A stretch of 64,000 nucleotides of DNA, taken from the NCBI GenBank assembly GCA_022570795.1, contig JAKUDP010000012.1:124001-188000 (forward strand), read 5' to 3'. A program made the translations under genes and the position numbers. Source of the stretch: Sphaerulina vaccinii (taxonomy: Eukaryota > Ascomycota > Dothideomycetes > Mycosphaerellales > Mycosphaerellaceae). The notes below the pieces were generated by a model that saw only the letters and a program-made list of their open reading frames with translations, had not been told where the DNA came from and ran no database searches. Shown piece by piece: positions 29,009-39,792 of this stretch (the stretch's first letter is position 1; every line of letters starts with the position of its first letter).

Positions 29009-30299
29009 ACCAACAGTCTTATATGTCGACGAGTAGATCGAACCTCCATTTTATCCATGCTCCATACCAATGTCAAGGTTGGCACAGACGAGCGGCAATC
29101 CCCGAACGCATATGGGACTCCGTATGGGCAGAGAACTGTACGAAAGCAGAATCTCGAACGTGCGTTCTTGAATGTCTGGCCCTCTTGAAATTCTTGTTGT
29201 GTTGGGAGATTGCTGATGCTTGCCAGAGTTATATAATCCAACAGTCGTCGACTAATCGTGAATATTCTGACCAAAGCCCTAAGTCCGTATTGCTTCGGAT
29301 TCGCCGTTATGTTTGCAGCACCTGGCTCGGCTGTCCAGCATTCTGAAAGTTTGTCCTTGAAAGGAATTCTTCGAAGCTTTGGGCAGGTTTCTTTCCGCCA
29401 AGGTGAAGTCATATCTTGCGATGTCTGGTTGGTGTTTCGAGATGTTCGCGATGCCAGGGGGATCAGGCTCAATCGGCCAGACGTCCCGCTTAGTTGTCGT
29501 TCACGAACGCGGCCACGCTATTGCACACATGACCAGGTACAATCCAGATCTAGAGAATGGACTATGCTTGAGGCCAATGGCATTCATTCCATTGTCGTAA
29601 ACTGTTTGCATCACAAAACGTGATTTGCCATGACTGAAGGGCCGTGACGAGACTTCCGATGTCCTAGACAATCGCACCGCTGAGCTTAGCAACCGGAAGA
29701 GGAGTCGGATCCGAAATGTAGGGAATGGCCGACCCAGTACTTGTGTCCCTTGATCTCGAGTCGAGTAACGAGTAGGTCACCTGGCTTCATACATTCCTCG
29801 ATCGTGTCAGTAGAGAAGTGGCTCAGGGTCGACCGTCAGATAGCAACTGTATTTGCTTCAACATGAGGAGGTGATGTTGAACATCGCTGACACCTTCCAG
29901 CTGTAGCAGCTCAAGCGATCACTCTCAATAGGTTAGTCGGCCTCTCGAGTACCGGGCGTGTTATGACCAGAGAGTAGCCATACTTCGAGGATACGTCCTT
30001 ACGTATGGTGGTATTGGACCGTAAGAAGTGTATGTCGATGTAGGAGTGATGGTCTCCTGGGATATGCCCTGACTCAGCGCGACCTCCTTGGCACTTTTCG
30101 AGCTCCCAATCAACGTCACTGGCGGTTCTCTGCACAAGGAAAAGCACCACGCGCACGACGAACCGCATCTCCACTCCACCGACCCTCGACATCCCTGAGA
30201 CAGTATACGATCTCTCAGGAATAGCCGAAAGCTCTTACTACGCGCGAAAATAGCTTCAACCCCGAGCAATGACGGGAAGATAATACGACACGAGCGGAC
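29009..30299. other. 1.3 kb without a confident gene
   Basis: Several overlapping frames exist on both strands. On the minus strand a stretch ending near 29676 reads KPGDLLVTRLEIKGHKYWVG before a stop and could be a last exon of a small protein. No start, no matching upstream exon and no family were found. The right end is the promoter of the carrier gene. Confidence 0.4.
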
Positions 30300-32342
30300 A
30301 TGGATGGCGAGTCCCAGGCGCAGAGGGACGCGCGCCTGCGCTCGCTATGGGAGAAGCTCGACACGAAACGAAAAGGGTCTCTTGACTATGAGGCGCTGAA
30401 GCGAGGGCTGGTCGCGGTGAACCATCGTATGCTATACCGAGGCATAGGTGAAGGAGTACGTGCTGACGGGAACTCGCAGCACTCAAAGATGCAGACGGGC
30501 TGATCAAGGACATGCTGACTGCATGCGATATTGACCACGACGGCAAGATCAGCTATGATGAGTTCTGCCGGTTCTGTACTGAAACGGAAAAGGAGCTCTG
30601 GCAGCTCTTCCAGACCATAGACATGGACCATAGTGGGCGGCTGGATAAGGGAGAGCTGGCATCTGCTTTCTCAAAAGCCGGCGTGGCAGTGGAACCAGCA
30701 AGACTGGACCGATTCTTCAGCTACATCGACACGGACCGAGATGGGACGATCGACTTTGGCGAATGGCGCGGTAGGCACAGCACAACACCACAGCAAAAGG
30801 ATCCACAGAACAATGCTCCTTGCATTGAGAGTGATATACTGACTCATATTTGCCACCAGACTTCCTTCTATTCATCCCAGCCAACGCGCCTGGCCTCCAT
30901 GCAGTTCTGTCCTACTATCAGAACACCACGAAACTGAATGCAGAAGGAGACGTGCATCTTAGCGATGAGGCACTACAAGGTCTAGGTACGATGCTCAACT
31001 TTCTCAAAACTTCGCTTTTCGGGGCAGTCATACAGCTGGCGAAACCCACACAATCGCACGCTGGAGGTTCAAACACATCACCCATCGCCATGTGGGAGGA
31101 CAGCGAAGCACGACCGCAACTGCACTTCCCGGAGCAGGACGAAGACATGATCGATGTCAACCCGCACATTCCTACGAAGCCAGCACGGAGGAAAGAGCTA
31201 TCGGACAAGGAACAGCGACTGCAGGATGAAGTTTTGAGGAAAAGAAATGGTCCATCGAAGCTAATGGATTATGTGCCGGATGTAGGCTACTTCCTGGCCG
31301 GTGGCTTGGCTGGGGTCACATCCAGAACTGCAACCGCGCCGCTCGATCGTCTGAAGGTATACCTGATGGCGCAAACCGGGAACGCGGAAGATACAGTGCA
31401 GGCTGTCAAGTCTGCAAAGCCTATTAGTGCTGCGCAGCATGGTGTCAGAACGCTGTGGAACGCATGCCAACACCTGTGGGCTGCGGGTGGAATGAGGAGT
31501 CTGTTCGCTGGTGAGCACGCTTATCAGGAAGGAGCGAGTCAGGTGTCGCTAACATTGTGCAGGGAATGGTCTCAACGTGATCAAAGTCATGCCAGAGTCT
31601 GCTGTCAAGTTCGGCGCATACGAGGTAAGCTCTGCCCTTATCATAGCATACCTGTGAACTTGCTAAAGACATCGACTAGGCCTCTAAACGAGCCATCGCC
31701 AAGCTTGAAGGCCACAATGACGCAAAACGAATCAAGCAATCTTCAAGCTTCGTAGCGGGAGGCATCGCTGGCATGATAGCACAAGCCACCGTATATCCTC
31801 TCGATACGCTGAAGTTCCAGATGCAATGCGAAACCGTTAAGGGCGGTGAGCACGGCACTCGACTCATCTGGCATACAGGGAAGAAGATGTGGGCGCGAAA
31901 TGGCATCGTGGCTTTCTACAAAGGACTGCCCATGGGTCTCATTGGCATGTTTCCATACGCAGCCATCGATCTGTACATCTTCGACACGTTGAAGAAACGA
32001 ATCATCAGGAGGAACCGGGCACGGAACCCGAGCATCAAGCACGACGAGGATGCTCAGCCGAACAACTTCAGCCTAGCCCTCATGGGAGGCTTCAGTGGCG
32101 CATTCGGTGCTAGCATTGTGTACCCTCTCAACTTGCTCCGGACGAGACTACAAAGCCAAGGCACTGTCAGCCACCCGAGGACTTACACAGGCATTATGGA
32201 CGTCACGAGGCAAACGATCCAAGGCGAGGGCATGAGAGGACTGTTCAAAGGATTGACGCCGAACTTGCTGAAGGTTGTGCCAGCAGTCAGTATTACTTAC
32301 GTGGTGTATGAGAACTCAAAGAAGTGGTTGAAGCTGCAATAG
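30300..32342 (+). CDS. calcium-binding mitochondrial carrier (SCaMC/Sal1-type ATP-Mg/Pi)
   Basis: Five exons: 30300-30426, 30480-30770, 30860-31510, 31563-31624 and 31680-32342; 597 aa. The N-terminal regulatory domain has EF-hand loops, one degenerate (DTKRKGSLDYEA) and three good (DIDHDGKISYDEF, DMDHSGRLDKGEL, DTDRDGTIDFGEW). A disordered linker leads to three carrier repeats with PLDRLK, PLDTLK and PLNLLR signatures. The family exchanges ATP-Mg for phosphate across the inner mitochondrial membrane when cytosolic calcium rises. Spliced joins restore the expected LFAGNGLNVIKVMPESAVKF. The length matches other fungal members. Identity is firm at family level. Confidence 0.93.
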
Positions 32343-33585
32343 AGGGTGCAGATTAAGCGACACATGCATGAGGTGGAAGCGATGGGATGGTGCATAGCGA
32401 GGCATGCGCAGCGACATAGATGCATGACGGGGAAGGGGAATTGCGAACTGCACTACTATGATACCCTTTCGTAGGATATGGAGAGAACTGAACACGGCAG
32501 AGGGTGGCGCCTCTTGGCTTGGCAGTCAGCATAAGGTGAAGGTGAACAAGAGCAGCTGACTGGCTTCTAGGCTTTACTAGACATTCCCTGCAAGCTCAAA
32601 AGGTCTTATCAAACTTGTCGACAAACTGGCTGTTGTTTGCACACTTCAAGATACCTACCACAGCTGGACCAACTTTGACAGGATCCATTCAACAACAAGA
32701 CAACACAGTTCAGTATACACACAACTTCAAGACAACCTATACACTGCTTTCGCCTCACCCGCCCCGCCACACCGATCGCCTCCCGTCCGCTATGCTGGCC
32801 TTCAGCCCTGGACTCTCCTGCCTCAAACGCAAACACGCCAACAGATATTGGAACGGCGTTCTGGTGTTGACATCGACTTGGCTCAGGCTGGCTCTCCTCT
32901 TCACGCTCGTCACCAGCTCAGTCACGTTCAAGAAGTCCATCTGGGCACATCACGGGCCTTCTTATCCCTGTCCAACGCCACTCTTGCCTCGGATTCAACA
33001 TGGCACAGGCAGGCTCTGCTCCTGACTCCCTGCCATCACACTCCTCTGCCTGTTATCCCGACAGTCACCATGTACTGTCTCTTTCCTCTTCCGCTGCTAC
33101 CTAAACGAGCTCCCGGCATCCGCGTCAATGCAAACGGTCCTGTCTGCAGAACTGGCACCCGACGCTCCCCGGTGCCTCACATGCAACACCCAGCAAGACG
33201 CACACTGAGAAGGTCGACCCGTACGCCTGTCCTTTCGCGAGCCTCTTTTCACTGTGCCCTTGGGACGCAGCAACAATACAGGGGTGCTTCTGGCCGGCAG
33301 TGGAGGCCCACGTGGCTTGCTGGACTCGCAAAAGCAGCAATGGACTGGTTGTGGTCGTGGTCCGCTGCTTCCACTGTCTGGGTCCGCTTGGCGAGCAGAC
33401 GGGCACGCACTCTCCGCCCCCGACGCTTCACAAACTGTCTGTCGTCGTCCGCTTGCTTGCAACGCAATGCACCGCAACATGACCGACATGATCCTCAGGG
33501 CCTCGAGAGTTGCTAGTTACCTCGAACGTCTTGCTTGGTCCGGTGCTGCTCCATACTCTGTGGACTTGATGCTGGAGGGGAGGAC
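32343..33585. other. 1.2 kb with unresolved coding-like sequence
   Basis: The plus frame around 32825-33065 reads like a helical protein (TRQQILERRSGVDIDLAQAG, then SHVQEVHLGTSRAFLSLSNA) but has no start codon, and the frames upstream and downstream do not join cleanly. It could be a missed 5' part of the small gene at 33586, or a decayed gene. Not called. Confidence 0.35.
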
Positions 33586-33978
33586 ATGAAGGAAGTCGAC
33601 ATGGACAGCCTGCAAGAGAAGGGAGACCCATTGCTAGATGAGACCCTAGACTTCGTCGATGCTATCATCAAAGCTCTACGTGCTCGCGATGAGGCATTGA
33701 CGCGTCTCCTGGTCACAGCACGCGAAGACGCAACAGTCGCAAACTCCAGCGACCGCCAAGAGATGCCAGGAAATAGGGTGGTTCGTGTACTCAACTGGGA
33801 GCAGGTGCAGATGGAGAGTGTCATCTCTAGCCTCGAGGCTAAGCTTCACGTCACAGGAGAAGACACGCTGGCATTGCCTCCGACGCGATCTTTGCGGATG
33901 CGCCGACGCACAGGCTGTGAGATCAGTAGTCTTGCATCGAGTATAGCTTTTGAACATTCTTCTCAACTATCAGTATGA
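33586..33978 (+). CDS. small acidic/helical hypothetical protein
   Basis: From the first ATG (33586) the frame gives about 130 aa: an acidic helical start (MKEVDMDSLQEKGDPLLDET, LDFVDAIIKALRARDEALTR) and a Ser/Arg-rich end. The composition looks coding, but start, upstream exons and family are unknown. It may be the last exon of a longer gene that begins in the unresolved region before it. Confidence 0.35.
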   Translation: MKEVDMDSLQEKGDPLLDETLDFVDAIIKALRARDEALTRLLVTAREDATVANSSDRQEMPGNRVVRVLNWEQVQMESVISSLEAKLHVTGEDTLALPPTRSLRMRRRTGCEISSLASSIAFEHSSQLSV

Positions 33979-34071
33979 ACTTTGACATTATTCTAGGGCA
34001 TGTCCCATCGCGTTGGTTCCCCAATAACGACCCAGCCAGGGCTCTCCTCCCCATGATCAAGCTCCCTACTC

Positions 34072-34857
34072 TTACTGCCCTCCACTCGGCGGCCCACCCA
34101 TGAATTTCATCGCAGCCTCCTGCATCGTTCCGTTCGCATAAGTCACACTCGCCAGCTCACCAGTATTAAGTCCCCAAGCAATACTATCGAACTCCACAAC
34201 CAGCTTCGTAGCCTGGAGTTTCCCTCCTGTGCGAGTGAAGTGGAACAAGTTGAAGCCGTTCTGAGGATACTTCCCAGCACCGACTTTGGCGAAAGTCCAG
34301 TACCAGACTAGCTTGTCGCAGCCGTAGATGACGTCGAGAGTTTGGATACCTTGAGGTGGAGGGGCGTCTGTAACAGCGAAGTCAGTGGATGCGATGATGT
34401 GGTAGATGTGGAAGGGGAGACGAACGGGATATGCCTTGGATCCAAGCTTGTTTACTTGGTGCTGATATGGTTTCGGAACTCAACTACACAAACAGTATCA
34501 GCACTGCTCCTCGAATGACATCGCATCACTAACCGGCTTTCCCTGAAGCGAGTTGATCGAATTCGAAATCTCAGTATACGGGTCTGCGATGATCTCGTTT
34601 GCGGTCTGCTCGAGGTCTTGAGCTGTGTGGCCAAGCACTGAGATGAATCGGTCGAGCCATTGTTGGCCTTCTTGGGGTGTTATGCATTGGCCGATGGTCG
34701 ATTGAGGAGTCTCGGTGCAGCATTTTTGACCTGTCTCTGGCCCGACTGCATAACCTTTTGGTCCTGGGTAGCTAGATTGCTGACCATAGCTAATTGGGCC
34801 AGCTGCAAGTGCGGTGGTAGTATAAGCAAGAGCTGAGGCGACGAGGGCGAACTTCAT
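34072..34857 (-). CDS. secreted NTF2-like (SnoaL-fold) protein
   Basis: Three exons: 34857-34534, 34483-34426 and 34367-34072 (donors GTTAGT and GTTCGT, acceptors GTGTAG and TTACAG); 225 aa. A clear signal peptide (MKFALVASALAYTTTALAAG) with cleavage near residue 18-19 is followed by a Cys pair (QKCCTETP). The NTF2-like body comes next: WLDRFISVLGHTAQDLEQ, IIADPYTEISNSIN, GIQTLDVIYGCDKLVWYWTF, TGGKLQATKLVVEFDS. Secreted NTF2-like proteins are abundant in dothideomycetes and mostly uncharacterised. The short 58-nt middle exon is supported by frame restoration on both sides. No catalytic residues can be claimed. Confidence 0.78.
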
Positions 34858-36463
34858 CTTATCTCGAGAAGTCGTGACCGCTCAGGAAAGGTTACAGCGG
34901 ACAGTTAGTACGTGATACTGTAAGACAACTTCTACGAAGCGCTGACATCTTGCGAGTCTTCGGTCAATACTTATATTTTACTACACATCATGTCCGACAC
35001 AGTCTTCGGACATTTTGAACGTAAAACAGGAAGAGCTGTCATGCACATCGAGGCTTCCCAGTATAACAGAGCTGAGGACAAGGATCAAAGCTTGGAATGG
35101 AAGCAGTGGATCTGCAACATGACACAGGTACACCGAATTGCGGAGGTTTATTCAGCAACTTTAATACTATAACAGATATAAGCTTTCTTCAGCCCTACGT
35201 TCACTGTGTGGATTGACTCTTCGACGCTTGGGTGAGCATGTTACAGCTTCGGACTTTGGGAAGTCTGCTTGGAAACCTCACCGCATATGTTCCGGCATCC
35301 GAGGACTAGAATGACACTTCTGCGCGAAGAGTTGCTCGTAGGTTCCTGCGATTTCCTCTTCTGGTCGTTGCTCTAACGATGCTCGCCTTGCTGCGTTGAT
35401 TCGATGAGCAGTGATGCGCAGTGTGCTTGGATTCTGGCCAAGAACATTGCCCAGAGGTCTGGAGAGCATCTGCCAAGCTCAGATAGTGACCTACCTGATG
35501 CTTGCTATACTGAGTGGCGGAGGCTGTCGTTATACGCAGCGTGTGTACACTCATATCCAATTGACCTTGCTTATGGAGGTACATATACAATTGGGATTCC
35601 GGTACACTCAACGATCGTCCGCCTCTATGGCTCAGTCAGCAAGTCGTCGGTATTTCCGATGCTGTACTTAGCAGACTCGTTGCCCAAGCTTCAAGCCTAA
35701 TGGCTTGACCCAGTGGAGAGCATGTGAATGCCCTTGGAGGGCGATTGTTTTGTCTTTCGTTTCGATACGATCTCCTAGGTCGTGGAGTATAGGTTCGTCC
35801 CATATCTGCCAAAGGATAGGGCGACTGTTTTGCTTCAGTTGTGCTCTTTTACTGAGGTCGATGAATCATATGTCGTCCGCTCAGCACGATCATAGACGAC
35901 ATGACGTTCTTTGGCCGCTTCATTCGTGCAACAAATAGCCTCGCTATTCCTCTTTATACAGCATTGTGGCCTTAGCGGTCTCGTTCATCGCTTGTTGAAA
36001 GAAGACTGTTACAGTACACCGATGTGATGAGACTGGTGATGTGATCTTGCAGAATGCGAAGACGATCGAGTCTTATTCAGTTGTACAATTCTTTCACTCG
36101 AAACACGACAAGTCGCGCCGAGACCGATGCCGATGGAGACCCGAGACACTATGAGCGGCTCTTCTATGGTTATCTCAATCGCAACCTAGAGATCCTTGGC
36201 GGCATAGCTTAAGGTAAGCACTTAGTCGTGGAGTGGTGCTACTTTCCAGGTAAGGCTGGGTGAGGATCGTCTCGATGCCCTCATTCCTGATTCCCAAGAA
36301 TATGCTAGTCTCAGCTTCCTACGCCTCCTAAGATACTCGCTGATGACTTCTCGATGTTGACTCCCTATGGTGTCGCCGTTGATTGCCGTATCACTCCCAG
36401 GAGTCGCATATATGACCTGAGCCCTTACGTTGACGACTGATGCCATATACCTCTTCAAGCAAT
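34858..36463. other. 1.6 kb without a confident gene
   Basis: A 60-codon ATG frame at 34990 runs to a GTACAC donor and would stop two codons into the next exon; it is too short to call. Near 36060-36212 two overlapping frames after a TTGCAG acceptor look open and could be a terminal exon of an unknown gene. Nothing else is seen. Confidence 0.4.
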
Positions 36464-36781
36464 ATGAAGTCTATCTCCATCGTCTCCGCTATCCTTGCGC
36501 TCGCCATGGGTGTTGCTGCCACTGCTACTCCACAGCCATACTCTCCTCGGGGTCCATCGGACATGTTCTTCGACAAGAGACAGAGTTGCACACCAGGATG
36601 TCCAGATGGAGTGAGTTCCATGGTTGGTAGTGCTGTGAGGTTGCATGCTGACGTCTCCACAGTCCTTGGTCTGGTGCTACTGCGGTACTGGAGCAGTATG
36701 TGAGGGAGGACAATACGTAACATGCGTGAGTGTCCAGCGTTCGCTATCTAGCCTGACTGTATGACTGACAAGAAACAGTAA
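36464..36781 (+). CDS. small secreted six-cysteine peptide (effector-like)
   Basis: Three exons: 36464-36610, 36663-36725 and a last exon that is only the stop codon TAA (36779-36781). Product is 70 aa: signal peptide MKSISIVSAILALAMGVAAT, a short pro-region ending in a Kex2-type Lys-Arg (FFDKRQSC), then a mature peptide of about 31 residues (CTPGCPDGSLVWCYCGTG, CEGGQYVTC) with six cysteines. Introns have GTGAGT donors and CTGAC branch points. An in-frame ATG at 36440 would add eight residues before the signal peptide; the later ATG gives a better one. Size, Kex2 site and Cys content fit secreted effectors or antimicrobial-like peptides; function is not shown. Confidence 0.7.
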
Positions 36782-37365
36782 ATCATGCACATGGCGCTGA
36801 GATTAGGCGTGGGTGCCCAGGAGCGCAGCAGGAATCAGTAGCTACTCGTAGCAATATGCCAGAACTATTCTCATTGACCTTATAGCACCTTTTTCGTTGC
36901 TTCCAATTCCAATGGAATGGCTCTGTCATGATGTCCGAGTCCTGCCTTGAGCAAAGACATGGCAGGAAGAGCAGACATAGAAACCATGGGTGACTAGTTA
37001 AGGGAGTGCCCTGCAGGCTTTGGCCTACAAACCTCATACTGGAATACACCAGCCTTTCGTGTAGACACTTTCTAGTCCTCCCACGCTGTTTACTTTTTGA
37101 TGACTGAACACCCAGGAGTTCGTCGTGAGAAGCATGCGTCCAGTATCAAATCCTGTAGTGCTCTCTCCGGCAGTAGCCATTGCGTGCATCGCTGAAGCAG
37201 AAAATGTCGAAAGAAACTCCATAGTATCAGGTGTACGCAGAGCCACGGCAAGTTGAAGTTGGTGAAGCCTTGCACATGCAGGCTTAGTAATCCTACTAGC
37301 CTGCTTGGCATGCACACACACTGAATAGCAGTGGTTGTGCGTAGATAGTACTACCAATGCATCCA
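36782..37365. other. intergenic, convergent
   Basis: 584 bp between the stop of the small secreted peptide and the stop of the LPQEL gene. Only overlapping non-descript frames. Confidence 0.5.
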
Positions 37366-37878
37366 TCACTTCAAATCGACATGAACGGTCTGCTTATGCC
37401 AGGGCGTGAGTTTCAATAGCCATGCTAGGAATCGCTTTCTGGGCACAACGAAGCGGTGGCAGGCGAAGTACTGAAGTGCCGTATCTGTCCGGGTCCTGTG
37501 GCATAGTCGTAATGCGAGTGGTGTCTGGAACTCCTTGTCGATGTGGATATATTCGGGCTCGTCCGGAGCGGCGAGCACGAGATCGAGGATGATGTCGTAA
37601 AGCTCCTGTGGTAGATCTTGCACGTTCCTCGCAAGGCTCGTCATGTCGGCCGAATAGCACTCTAGAACAGCGATCGAGGCGGCTAACACTGAGTTCGCTG
37701 CCGACAATCCTGCCCTACCATTCGGGTAGCAGTCTCGCCAAAGCTCAAGGAATGCAGTTGATGGCTTCGGTTCCTCTAGCACCATGTCCACGATCTTGAG
37801 ATATACGTTCTGTGGTAGGCGCTGCATGATGGCCGTCTCGATGGTAACCCATTTGGCAAGCGTTTGGAACCTTGCCAT
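37366..37878 (-). CDS. LPQEL-motif (F-box-like) family protein C
   Basis: The frame is open from 37992, but the first ATG is at 37878, giving 170 aa. It carries two F-box-like helices: RLPQNVYLKIVDMVLEEP near the start and DLPQELYDIILDLVLAAPDE in the middle. The family block EFQTPLALRLCHRTRTD follows. It is the lowest of three same-strand paralogues (with 38065-38577 and 38801-39556). The doubled motif hints at fusion or internal duplication. SCF function is unproven. Confidence 0.6.
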   Translation of the reverse strand: MARFQTLAKWVTIETAIMQRLPQNVYLKIVDMVLEEPKPSTAFLELWRDCYPNGRAGLSAANSVLAASIAVLECYSADMTSLARNVQDLPQELYDIILDLVLAAPDEPEYIHIDKEFQTPLALRLCHRTRTDTALQYFACHRFVVPRKRFLAWLLKLTPWHKQTVHVDLK

Positions 37879-38064
37879 GACGTGCAGTAGACTGGGAGAT
37901 GTCCTCCTTGATCGATGATGTCTGTTGCGACCACTCGTTACTGCTGTTGCGGGTTCGACAGAACCAAAGTTTTCGCGAAAGATTAAAAACACGTGTCGAC
38001 AAGCAGACTCTGCGAGAAGAGAATCTGGTTGCGGTGGACCACGCCCGAGGAACTCTATGGTCGC

Positions 38065-38577
38065 CTACGACCACACGCTCACTGTATGAGCTTCACTCCA
38101 CATTTCTTCCTCACAATCGACCATTTTATAGCTCAGCCTGATCTTGATATTCCCAAGCGGTGCCACAAGTGAGCGACTGGATATAAAGTATTGGGCGATA
38201 CAACAAGTTGCGTTCGCTGCTAGCCATTCACTAGAGTAGGTCAAACCAAATCCAGAGATTCCGACTTCCCAGATGAGTGATTTGTGGTCATCGCGCAGAT
38301 TGTTAAGCCAGTTGCGGAGCGGAGAGCTGGCACTGGGGCCTTCCCATATGATGAACAGTGTGTTGCTGAGATAGTCTCGGAGGCAGGCTTGACGAGTTCG
38401 CTGGCAGAGCCGAAGTGCTATAGGGGTTCTGAAGTCTCGATCGAGCCTTGCGTGACGTGGCGCGCTATCCGGTTCTGTGAGGCATGCCAATATCATATCC
38501 TGCAGTTCTTGTGGAAGCGTTGGAATGCGCTCGAGGTTGTCATCCGCCGCCATGCTGTCTATGTGGTCGTTGTTCAT
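38065..38577 (-). CDS. LPQEL-motif (F-box-like) family protein D
   Basis: Intact 170-aa ORF with ATG at 38577. TLPQELQDMILACLTEPDSA is followed by RDFRTPIALRLCQRTRQAC, the same two blocks as in its neighbours. The C-terminal part (IRLSYKMVDCEEEM) aligns in character with IKLRVMYAIPRNEEV of the next paralogue. No signal peptide or membrane segment. Tandem duplication is the likely origin. Confidence 0.68.
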   Translation of the reverse strand: MNNDHIDSMAADDNLERIPTLPQELQDMILACLTEPDSAPRHARLDRDFRTPIALRLCQRTRQACLRDYLSNTLFIIWEGPSASSPLRNWLNNLRDDHKSLIWEVGISGFGLTYSSEWLAANATCCIAQYFISSRSLVAPLGNIKIRLSYKMVDCEEEMWSEAHTVSVWS

Positions 38578-38800
38578 ATTGAAAGTGTTCCAAGTGTGAA
38601 GTTTTGCCGAGATGATTTAAGAGCCAAGAAGTACAATCCATGGAGGCACAGAGCATGCCACGTGGACTGATCCAGACCTCCACTCATGATCTCTGGTGCT
38701 CTTCAAATCAACCGGTGATGAATGCCAAGTTAAGCCAATAGAAATTCCCAAGACGAGGTGTGCAATTGCGTTAATTTTCCTCGCTCGACCTCGGGCAAGC

Positions 38801-39556
38801 CTAAGTCCACAATGTATCAATCACATCTCCTCGTTTCACCTCTTCATTTCGCGGAATAGCATACATCACCCTCAGCTTGATCGCCCCCAACTCTCCGAAG
38901 CCGATCAGGTACGTGGTAAGCCAAGCAGCCCAACTTTCTGCCATGCACTTGATTCGATAGAGTATTCCTCCAGCGCGTCGGAGGCCCAACTTCAACTCCT
39001 CACGAGACTTCTCCATTCCGATCTCTCTGATACTCTGCCTGTGGAAAGGAGTCAGAAGTTGGAAGATCTTTGGTAGATGTGACCCGGTATAGCTCCAAGT
39101 TGGCTTCACTTCGAAAGCAGGTACCACGAAGAGGGAAGATCCGAAATAATTCTCTGCCACTGACTTGCGGGACTTCTGATGTGAGCGTAGAGCTAGTGGT
39201 GTCTTGAACGTGCCATCTAGCAGAATCTCCTTAGGCGGGTCGTATTCCAGTAGGCATTCGAGGATCATGTCTTGTAGCTCTTGCGGTAATTGCTGAACTG
39301 CTGTGTTGAGGGAGATGGCTGGGAGGCATCTGGGATTTGTAGGTCGAGCATCTATGTTTAATGCTGCCTTCCGCTTTCTGATCGAAGAGTTCTTGTTGAG
39401 AGGAGTAGAATGCGTGGTTGGTGCTATGTCTTGGAGAATTGAAGTGTAGAGAGCGAGGATATAATTCTCGGAAATGGCTTCTGTGCTTGCTGGCGCACAT
39501 GGAAAGGTACCGTTGTGCTGAAAAGCATCATGACTCGGAGTGGGCCAACTTGCCAC
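38801..39556 (-). CDS. LPQEL-motif (F-box-like) family protein E, start unclear
   Basis: The frame is open for 251 codons (39556-38801) but contains no ATG before the F-box-like helix QLPQELQDMILECLLEYDPP. A spliced upstream exon, or loss of the start codon, must therefore be assumed. The FKTPLALRSHQKSRKS block and GAIKLRVMYAIPRNEE show kinship with the two genes downstream. A basic SIRKRKAAL segment precedes the motif and could serve as a nuclear signal. The limits given are those of the open frame. Confidence 0.6.
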   Translation of the reverse strand: MASWPTPSHDAFQHNGTFPCAPASTEAISENYILALYTSILQDIAPTTHSTPLNKNSSIRKRKAALNIDARPTNPRCLPAISLNTAVQQLPQELQDMILECLLEYDPPKEILLDGTFKTPLALRSHQKSRKSVAENYFGSSLFVVPAFEVKPTWSYTGSHLPKIFQLLTPFHRQSIREIGMEKSREELKLGLRRAGGILYRIKCMAESWAAWLTTYLIGFGELGAIKLRVMYAIPRNEEVKRGDVIDTLWT

Positions 39557-39792
39557 CTAGCTTGGATCAAGTATCTCTAAAATACATCTCAATCAGCGCG
39601 GCAGTATGCCTGTACATGCGCTAACGTGGAGTCCCATTCGTGACAGGAGAGAGGTTCGAAGATCTGACGATTGGTTCGATGTCGCGAGCTGATATCGTTT
39701 GTACGAAATTGAAATGAGGCGAGTGTCTCCGAAGGGCGGCTGGCTGACAGAAACTACACGCATCGTGCCTCCATTAGCTTGGTAGTGTCTAC

